In this document: piece after piece, positions 22,433 to 29,595 of the stretch
How positions within the stretch are numbered: the first letter of the stretch is position 1
Layout: each line of letters begins with the position of its first letter
The notes under the pieces: generated by a model
What the model was told of the DNA's origin: nothing
Database searches by the model: none
The model's input: the letters and a program-made list of their open reading frames with translations, nothing else
Position numbers and translations under genes: made by a program
DNA from: Symbiodinium natans
Taxonomy: Eukaryota > Sar > Dinophyceae > Suessiales > Symbiodiniaceae
DNA length: 31,000 bases
Assembly: GCA_905221605.1 (NCBI GenBank)
Contig: CAJNDS010002079.1
Location: 800,001-831,000 of the forward strand
Direction: 5' to 3'

Positions 22433-22475
22433 ATGGCTTCCTGCGGCACCTGCGACTGCTGCCGGAAGCAGGCGC
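22433..22475 (+). CDS. Possible first exon MASCGTCDCCRKQA with GTAAGT donor
   Basis: ATG 22,433 opens MASCGTCDCCRKQA, cysteine-rich (CxxCxCC), and is cut by a perfect consensus donor GTAAGT at 22,476-22,481. A G-rich tract follows. ATG, high GC3 and consensus donor together make a good first-exon candidate. CxxCxCC suggests metal binding or acylation, but this is inference. Confidence 0.5.
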
Positions 22476-22589
22476 GTAAGTACCAGGGGCTCAGGGTATA
22501 TGGGGTCTAGGGTTTAGGGATGTGGAGCTGAAGGGGTTGAATCTTGCTGGGCAGTTTAGATTCGGAACTATTGGGGGGGGGGGGGGGGG

Positions 22590-22696
22590 GAATCCCAAGT
22601 CCTAACCCCCAAACCCAAAAACCCCTAAACCCTAAACCCCTAAACCCCAACCAACTAACTGCAACCTACAAAAGCCTAGAAGTCTGAAGCCCCAAA
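22590..22696 (-). repeat. C-rich telomere-like tract after poly-G
   Basis: CCCTAAA and CCCCAAA units follow a poly-G run (22,573-22,590). With the G-rich tract before the run this again gives G then C between two islands. Confidence 0.75.
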
Positions 22697-22697
22697 A

Positions 22698-22763
22698 ATG
22701 CCACGTGCTAGCACCTCCAGGTACCCTGAACCCGATGCCTGTACGCAAGCCTTAGGGATTCCA
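22698..22763 (+). CDS. Exon-like island MPRASTSRYPEPDACTQ...
   Basis: ATG 22,698 opens MPRASTSRYPEPDACTQALG and runs to TAG 22,770 inside the G-rich tract. Alternatively an internal exon starts after CACCTCCAG (about 22,720). It ends near TTCCAG|GGTTTTAGG. Not recognised. Confidence 0.35.
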
Positions 22764-23150
22764 GGGTTTTAGGGCTTTAGGGCGCTAGCGTTTTAGGCTT
22801 TTCGGCTTTAGGGTTTTAGGGTTTCAGGGTTTCAGGGTTTTAGGGTTTTAGGTTTTTAGGGTTTTAGGGTTTTAGGGTTTAGGGGTTTTAGGGTTTTAGG
22901 GGTTTAGGGTTTTAGGGTTTTGCAGGGTGGTATGGTGGTCGGGTGGTAGGGTGTTAGGGTTTGGGCTAGGGCTTCAAGGGGTTTAGGGCTTTAGGGCTTT
23001 AGGGCTTCAGGGCTTTAGGGCTTTAGGGCTCTAGGGCTTTAGGGCTTTAGGGCTTTAGGGCTTTAGGGCTTTAGGGCTTTAGGGCTTCAGGGCTTTAGGG
23101 CTTTAGGGCTTTAGGGTTTTAGGGTTTTAGGGTTTTAGGGTTTCGGGCGG
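22764..23150 (+). repeat. 8-bp TTTTAGGG and TTTAGGGC arrays
   Basis: First part (to about 22,920) is mainly 8-bp TTTTAGGG, the Chlamydomonas-type telomere unit; the second (about 22,980-23,115) is 8-bp TTTAGGGC with about 16 units, returning to TTTTAGGG. Each block is internally homogeneous. Confidence 0.85.
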
Positions 23151-23164
23151 GGGCTTCAAGGGCT

Positions 23165-23440
23165 CTAGGCGCTTCAAGGGTTCTAGGGCTGTAGGGGTGG
23201 AGGCGGCTTGTCCGCTTTGAGAGGCTTGTTGGAGCTTGCGGATGTTCAGGGAGGGGTGCCTTACGTCCCGTTTAGGTACCTTTCATCCCCGTATACAACC
23301 CTTTACAGGAGCCTGCAATCCCCTACTAAGAACCAATAGGTGAATAGTTCAAGAGATGTTGTGCAGCTGCGAATTTTGAGCCTGCGAAATCCTTATGCCC
23401 ATTTTTCTGGGAGGACTTGGCACCTGCACCCAAGACCCTG
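23165..23440. other. Unique sequence, no gene called
   Basis: About 280 bp without telomere-like units. Short frames only. GTTTAGGTACC and CCCCTACT motifs are isolated. Confidence 0.35.
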
Positions 23441-23707
23441 AGGTTTCGGGGTTGAGTGGTTCAGGCTTCACGATTCAGGGTTCAGGGTTTACTGTTCAGG
23501 GGGTTCAGGTCTGGGGGTTTCGGGTTCTCTTAGGCTCGTGTTGAACGGGGTACTTGTCAAGGCTGCAGGTACAGTACAAGTACAAGCTCTCCAGGGTGAA
23601 CTGAGGGCGCAAGCGCCCTGAACTACAACCCTAAACCCTCAATCCTAAACCCGAAACCCTAAACCCTAAACCCTTCTAAGTAACCATGCAGAGGGGCGAA
23701 GACCCAG

Positions 23708-23771
23708 GTCGCCATTCTTCCGGAGGGACCGCCGAAACAGCGACTCGCCACAAGGAGTTCGCAGATTCCCC
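23708..23771 (+). CDS. 64-nt exon candidate VAILPEGPPKQRLATRSSQ...
   Basis: AAGACCCAG (AG 23,706-23,707) on the left and GTAAGC at 23,772-23,777 on the right. It reads VAILPEGPPKQRLATRSSQI then P. Both splice signals are near consensus. C-rich tract before, G-rich then C-rich tracts after. A second frame from ATG 23,684 (MQRGEDPGRHSSGGTAETAT) is also open. Not recognised. Confidence 0.45.
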
Positions 23772-23995
23772 GTAAGCCGTTCCCTCTTAACAGACCCTCA
23801 TGCACGGTTTAGGGGTTAGGGTGTAGGATCAGGGTCTGAAACCCAAAGCCCTAAAGCCCTAAACCGTTTGCATGGATTTTCGGAAACCCCCCCCCCGTGG
23901 GTGGCTTAAATAGGGTTTATTTGGAAGCTGAGAGTCGTGTTTTTGTGTGGTAGATACAAAGGAAAGGGCATAAGAAAGTAGCGAAAGGAGCTCCT

Positions 23996-24850
23996 CAATT
24001 CCCTTCCTTATCTCCTATCCTTTTTTCTTTATTCATTGCAACAGGAGAATACAGGAAAAGGGCCTCCATTCCCCTCTTGTTCTTCCTTTCTTGTGTTTTT
24101 GTCATTTAAAGGGGAACAGGAGAAGAGAAGGGAAAGAGAAGGAGAGAGGAGAGATAAAAGGAACACAATTTTAATGGGAAGAGCCAAGAAAAGAATAGAA
24201 GAGAGATGAACAAAGAAGATGGAGAGACAAAACAAGGCGCAAAGAAGATGGCACTCTTCTTTATCTATCCTCTCTCCCTTCTCTCTCCCTTCCCTCTTTC
24301 TTTTCGAAACAAAAAAACTAAAAAGGAAGAACTTGAAAAGGAGAAGGGTAATGAAAAGAGCAGAAGAGACAGGCCGAAAAGAGGGATATGATGAAGTATG
24401 GGCAAGGTCCACGCGCAAGGAGTCACCCTCTGCTTACCCTTCCACTGCTTTATCATACAAGTTCCTTTCTTGTGTTTTATTAGTTAAAATGTAACAGAAG
24501 GAGAGAAGGGCAAGGGAAGTGAGAGAGGAGAGACAACAAGGAGGCCATTTGAATTTTCTGGAGGGGTACTGAAAAGAAGAGAAGACACAAGAAACAAGGA
24601 GACGGATAGCACTCTTCTTTATCTATCATCTCTCCCTTCCTTGTCTCTCGCTTTTCCCTCTATAATTAAAACAAATAGGTGCCCTCTCCTCTTCAGGAAG
24701 CCCCCTTGCCCTTATTTTGCTAGCTTTCTGAAACAACAAGGGAAACAACACATAGAAAGAGAGGAAAGGGAATGAAACAATAGGCAGTGGAGCTCTTCAG
24801 TGTCTTTACCTATCTCTTTTCTTCTTTTTCTTTTTCATTCAATAAGGAAA
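23996..24850. repeat. GA-rich segmental repeat P, copy 1
   Basis: Strand-asymmetric GA-rich and CT-rich sequence. Nearly the whole unit recurs at 27,301-27,978, where about 170 bp (about 24,396-24,567) are missing. An internal stretch (24,064-24,480) is also homologous to part of unit Q (25,250-25,670). Open frames give K/R/E-rich or F/S/L-rich low-complexity peptides; no gene is called. Confidence 0.8.
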
Positions 24851-26077
24851 AGAAGCTTCCTTTGGTGTGATTTTGAGATTTAAAAGAGAACAAGAGAAGA
24901 GAAGGGAGAGAGAAAGGAGAGAGGAGAGATCAAAAGGAAGCAATTTTCATGGGAAGAGCAATGAAAATCATGGAAGAGAAATGAAGACAGGAGAGGGAGG
25001 TGCAAAATCAGGCAAAGAGAAGACTCGTTTTCTTCTTTCCTCTCTTTCTTATCTTTCCCTTTCAAATAAAAACAAAAGGAAGAACAATGAACATGTAAAG
25101 GAACCCGTTTTCTTTTTCCGTTTGGGAACAAGGAAAAGAACAGAGGCGATAGGGCGAGAGGAGGGATTTGCTGCAGCATGGGGAGGGTCTACGGACAAGG
25201 AGCCAACCCCGCTCGCTTTCCCCATCCATTGGAAAAGAAAGGAGCATGGCCTCCATTCCCCTCTTGTTCTTCCTTTCTTGCGCTTTTGTCATTTAAAGGG
25301 GAACAGGAGAAGAGAAGGGAAAGAGAAGGAGAGAGGAGAGACAAAAGGATTGCATTGTTAATGGGAAGAGCAAAGAAAAGAATAGAAGAGAGATGAATAG
25401 AGAAGTGGGAGAGACAAAACAAGGCGCAGAGAAGATGGCACTCTTCTTTATCTATCCTCTCTCCCTTCTCTCTCCCTTCCCTCTTTCTTTTCGAAATAAG
25501 AAAACAAAAAGGAAGAACTATGAGAAGGAGAAGGGTAAGGAAAGGAACAGAAGAGATAGGTCGAGAGGAGGGGTATGATGAAGTATGGACCGGTCCACGC
25601 GCCAGGAGTCACCCTCTGCTTACCCTTCCACTGCCTTATCACACAAGTTCCTTTCTTGTGGTTTATCAGTCAAAAGGAAACAGAAGGAGAGAAGGGAAAG
25701 AGAAGTGAGACGAGATAACAAGGATGCCATTTTGCTGGAAGCGCAACTGTATGTGGCCACAACAAGCAGGCCAGGGAGGCTCAGGCGGGGCAAGTCTCTC
25801 CCTAATTAGAAAAAATCAATCTTGCTATTCACAGGTAGGCGCCCTTCTTCCTCTTCAGGAAATCGCCTTTCCCTTATTTTGCTTTTTGAAGCGAATAAGA
25901 CAAACAACAGATAAGAAGAGAGGACAGGGAATGACTAGGTAAAGAGAGGAGCTCTTCAATTTCCTCCCTATCTCTTAAGTTACTTGTCCTTCTTGGGCGG
26001 GTGTCCTTTTTTCTTCCTTGAATATGCAGAAAACTAGCAAAAAGGACACCCGATCGCCCATTTTCTTTTCAATTCAA
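24851..26077. repeat. GA-rich segmental repeat Q, copy 1
   Basis: 1227-bp unit starting AGAAGCTTCC, repeated in tandem at 26,078 with more than 98% identity by eye; the second copy has a few extra bases near 26,249. It ends with a hairpin (25,995-26,059). No gene is called despite open frames on both strands. Confidence 0.85.
25995..26059. repeat. 65-bp hairpin at the end of Q copy 1
   Basis: GGGCGGGTGTCCTTTTT pairs with AAAAAGGACACCCGATCGCCC across a loop of about 27 nt. The stem has a small bulge. An identical element with one change in each of stem and loop is at 27,227-27,291. Confidence 0.75.
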
Positions 26078-27300
26078 AGAAGCTTCCTTTGGTGTGATTT
26101 TGAGATTCAAAAGAGAACAAGAGAAGAGAAGGGAGAGAGAAAGGGGAGAGGAGAGATCAAAAGGAAGCAATTTTCATGGGAAGAGCAATGAAAATCATGG
26201 AAGAGAAATGAAGACAGGAGAGGGAGGTGCAAAATCAGGCAAAGAGAAGATGGTGCTCGTTTTCTTCTTTCCTCTCTTTCTTATCTTTCCCTTTCAAATA
26301 AAAACAAAAGGAAGAACAATGAACATGTAAAGGAACCCGTTTTCTTTTTCCGTTTGGGAACAAGGAAAAGAACAGAGGCGATAGGGCGAGAGGAGGGATT
26401 TGCTGCAGCATGGGGAGGGTCTACGGACAAGGAGCCAACCCCGCTCGCTTTCCCCATCCATTGGAAAAGAAAGGAACATGGCCTCCATTCCCCTCTTGTT
26501 CTTCCTTTCTTGCGCTTTTGTCATTTAAAGGGGAACAGGAGAAGAGAAGGGAGAGAGAAGGAGAGAGGAGAGACAAAAGGATTGCATTGTTAATGGGAAG
26601 AGCAAAGAAAAGAATAGAAGAGAGATGAATAGAGAAGTGGGAGAGACAAAACAAGGCGCAGAGAAGATGGCACTCTTCTTTATCTATCCTCTCTCCCTTC
26701 TCTCTCCCTTCCCTCTTTCTTTTCGAAATAAGAAAACAAAAAGGAAGAACTATGAGAAGGAGAAGGGTAAGGAAAGGAACAGAAGAGATAGGCCGAGAGG
26801 AGGGGTATGATGAAGTATGGACCGGTCCACGCGCCAGGAGTCACCCTCTGCTTACCCTTCCACTGCCTTATCACACAAGTTCCTTTCTTGTGGTTTATCA
26901 GTCAAAAGGAAACAGAAGGAGAGAAGGGAAAGAGAAGTGAGACGAGATAACAAGGATGCCATTTTGCTGGAAGCGCAACTGTATGTGGCCACAACAAGCA
27001 GGCCAGGGAGGCTCAGGCGGGGCAAGTCTCTCCCTAATTAGAAAAAATCAATCTTGCTATTCACAGGTAGGCGCCCTTCTTCCTCTTCAGGAAATCGCCT
27101 TTCCCTTATTTTGCTTTTTGAAGCGAATAAGACAAACAACAGATAAGAAGAGAGGACAGGGAATGACTAGGTAAAGAGAGGAGCTCTTCAATTTCCTCCC
27201 TATCTCTTAAGTTACTTTTCCTTCTTGGGTGGGTGTCCTTTTTTCTTCCTTGAAGATGCAGAAAACTAGCAAAAAGGACACCCGATCGCCCATTTTCTTT
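26078..27300. repeat. GA-rich segmental repeat Q, copy 2
   Basis: Tandem duplicate of 24,851-26,077 with an offset of 1227-1232 bp. Frames that look conserved between the copies are simply duplicated DNA. Confidence 0.85.
27227..27291. repeat. 65-bp hairpin at the end of Q copy 2
   Basis: Same stem-loop as at 25,995-26,059, at the junction between Q copy 2 and P copy 2. The GGGC to GGGT change weakens the outer stem. Confidence 0.75.
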
Positions 27301-27978
27301 TCAATTCCCTTCCTTATCTCCTATGCTCTTTTCCTTATTCATTGCAACAGGAGAATACCGGAAAAGGGCCTCCATTCCCCTCTTCTTCCTTTCTTGTGTT
27401 TTTGTCATTTAAAGGGGAACAGGAGAAGACAAGGAAAGGAAGGAGAGAGGAGAGATAAAAGGAACACAATTCTAATGGGAAGAGCCCAGAAAAGAATAGA
27501 AGAGAGATGAACAAAGAAGATGGAGAGACAAAACAAGGCGCAAAGAAGATGGCACTCTTCTTTATCTATCCTCTCGCCCTTCTCTCTCCCTTCCCTCTTT
27601 CTTTTCGAAACAGAAAAACTAAATTGGAAGAACTTGAAAAGGAGAAGGGTAAGGAAAAGAGCAGAAGAGACAGGCCGAAAAGAGGAATATGATGAACTGA
27701 AAAGAAGAGAAGACACAAGAAACAAGGAGACGGATAGCACTCTTCTTTATCTATCATCTCTCCCTTCCTTGTCTCTCGCTTTCCCCTCTATAATTAAAAA
27801 AATAGGTGCCCTCTCTCCTCTTCAGGAAGCCCCCTTGCTCTTATTTTGCTAGCTTTCTGAAACGACAAGGAAACAACACATAGAAAGAGAGGAAAGGGAA
27901 TGAAACAATAGGCAGTGGAGCTCTTCAGTGTCTTTACCTATCTCTTTTCTTGTTTTTCTTTTTCATTCAATAAGGAAA
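27301..27978. repeat. GA-rich segmental repeat P, copy 2 (internal deletion)
   Basis: Matches 23,996-24,850 with small differences and lacks about 170 bp; the deletion joins GATGAA to CTGAAAAG. Confidence 0.8.
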
Positions 27979-28122
27979 AGAAGCTTCCTTTGGTGTGATT
28001 TTGAGATTCAAAAGAGAACAAGAGAAGAGAAGGGAGAGAGAAAGGAGAGAGGAGAGATCAAAAGGAAGCAATTTTCATGGGAAGAGCAATGAAAATCATG
28101 GAGGAGAAATGAAGACAGGAGA
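27979..28122. repeat. Q repeat, truncated third copy
   Basis: The first 144 bp of Q, starting AGAAGCTTCC, cut off after GAAGACAGGAGA where the 88-bp satellite begins. Confidence 0.85.
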
Positions 28123-29255
28123 CCGGGTTCCCCTTGGCACCCTGCAAAAGTCCTGCAAATACCACACAAAACGGAAAAGGGTAGGAACAACTTTGCCGGT
28201 CAAAATTTGCCGGGATTCCCTTGGCACCCTGGAAAAGTCCTGCAAATACCACACAAAACGGGAAAGGGTAGGAACAACTTTGCGGGTCAAAATTTGCCGG
28301 GATTCCCTTGGCACCCTGCAAAAGTCCTGCAAATACCACACAAAACAGAAAAGGGTAGGAACAACATTTGCGGGTCAAAATTTGCCGGGATCCCCTTGGC
28401 ACCCTGCAAAAGTCCTGCAAATGCCACACAAAACGGAAAGGGTAGGAACAACATTTGCGGGTCAAAATTTGCCGGGATCCCCTTGGCACCCTGCAAAAGT
28501 CCTGCAAATACCGCACAAAACGGAAAAAGGTAGGAACAACATTTGCGGGTCAAAATTTGCCGGGATCCCCTTGGCACCCTGCAAAAGTCCTGCAAATACC
28601 ACACAAAACGAAAAAGGGTAGGAACAACATTTGCGGGTCAAAATTTGCCGGGATCCCCTTGGCACCCTGCAAAAGTCCTGCAAATGCCACACAAAACGGA
28701 AAAGGGTAGGAACAACATTTGCGGGTCAAAATTTGCCGGGATCCCCTTGGCACCCTGCAAAAGTCCTGCAAATGCCACACAAACGGGAATAGGGTAGGAA
28801 CAACATTTGCGGGTCAAAATTTGCCGGGATTCCCTTGGCACCCTGCAAAAGTCCTGCAAATACCACACAAAACGAAAAAGGGTAGGAACAACATTTGCGG
28901 GTCAAAATTTGCCGGGATCCCCTTGGCACCCTGCAAAAGTCCTGCAAATGCCACACAAAACGGAAAAGGGTAGGAACAACATTTGCGGGTCAAAATTTGC
29001 CGGGATCCCCTTGGCACCCTGCGAAAGCCCTGCAAATGCCACACAAATCGGAATAGTGTAGGAACAACATTTGCGGGTCAAAATTTGCCGGGATTCCCTT
29101 GGCACCCTGCAGAAGTCCTGCAAATACCACACAAAACGAAAAAGGGTAGGAACAACATTTGCGGGTCAAAATTTGCCGGGATCCCCTTGGCACCCTGCAA
29201 AAGTCCTGCAAATACCACACACAACGGAAAAGGGTAGGAACAACATTTGCGGGTC
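28123..29255 (+). repeat. 87/88-bp satellite, forward array (13 units)
   Basis: Unit starts CCGGGATCCCCTTGGCACCC and includes GTCCTGCAAATACCACACAA and GGTAGGAACAAC. Successive GGCACCC markers lie at 28,136, 28,223, 28,310, 28,398, 28,485, 28,573, 28,661, 28,749, 28,837, 28,925, 29,013, 29,101 and 29,189: the first two spacings are 87, one later is 87, and the rest 88. The 88-bp units have AACATTTGCGG where 87-bp units have AACTTTGCGG. Frame changes each 88-bp unit, so no long ORF. No spacers between units. Confidence 0.95.
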
Positions 29256-29270
29256 GGGGTTGGGGGGTCA

Positions 29271-29358
29271 GGAATTAAATAATTTAAATAATTTAAATAA
29301 TTTAAATGCACCAGGGGGGGGCGTCCGGGCATTAAAATTATTTAAATTATTTAATTCC
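29271..29358. repeat. AT-rich inverted repeat (AATTAAATAATTTAAA...)
   Basis: Left arm 29,271-29,309 is built of TAATTTAAA units; right arm 29,329-29,358 is its complement, one unit shorter. A 19-nt G-rich loop separates them. Confidence 0.85.
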
Positions 29359-29361
29359 CCG

Positions 29362-29486
29362 GCTCGTACTTTAGTATTGGGGGGAGGCCCGCGCTCGTAA
29401 TTCAGTATTGGGGGGAGGCCCGGGCTCGTAATTTAGTGTTGAGGGGGAGGCCCGGGCTCGTGATTTAGTATCGGGGAATTGAAAAA
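29362..29486. repeat. 31-bp tandem repeat, four units
   Basis: GCTCGTAATTTAGTATTGGGG followed by GGAGGCCCGG; starts at 29,362, 29,393, 29,424 and 29,456. Confidence 0.85.
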
Positions 29487-29513
29487 TTGATTTCATTTCA
29501 ATGTCCAGGGGCC

Positions 29514-29565
29514 CGATTTGGCCAAATTTTGCCGGGCAGCCTCCGGGCAAAATTTGGCCAAATCG
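29514..29565. repeat. Perfect 20-bp hairpin CGATTTGGCCAAATTTTGCC
   Basis: Arms 29,514-29,533 and 29,546-29,565 are exact complements around a 12-nt loop. AAATTTTGCCGG in the arm is shared with the reverse complement of the satellite's (CCGGCAAATTTT), linking spacer and satellite. Confidence 0.9.
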
Positions 29566-29595
29566 AGCCGCGCATTTCTCATGGCATACGAAGGC

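Larger units (their letters stand above)
1..23870. repeat. Interspersed telomere-like repeat domain (TTTAGGG / CCCTAAA)
   Basis: Dozens of tracts of TTTAGGG-like (G-rich) or CCCTAAA-like (C-rich) sequence, from two to more than thirty degenerate units, separated by unique islands. Both orientations occur repeatedly, so this is not one chromosome end. Perfect 7-bp runs are short (about 1884-1917, 2561-2634, 10,194-10,227); most units carry changes such as TTTGGGG, TTCAGGG, CCCTGAA or CCCCAAA. The family stops abruptly near 23,870. TTTAGGG is the telomere unit of plants, many algae and dinoflagellates. Translations of these tracts give recurring NPKP or GFRV-type peptides, which should not be read as protein. 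Confidence 0.9.
29256..29595. other. Spacer between opposed satellite arrays
   Basis: 340 bp with, in order: a G-run, an AT-rich inverted repeat, four 31-bp units, and a strong hairpin (each listed). No coding signal. It lies on the axis of symmetry of the two arrays. Confidence 0.8.

Noticed and set aside
1-23870. A true telomere (chromosome end).
   Set aside because: Tracts are short, degenerate, in both orientations and interleaved with unique sequence; no terminal uniform array is present.
24029-27852. Many ORFs of 60-164 codons in the GA-rich region.
   Set aside because: They are low-complexity K/R/E or F/S/L translations on both strands, preserved between copies only because the DNA is duplicated.
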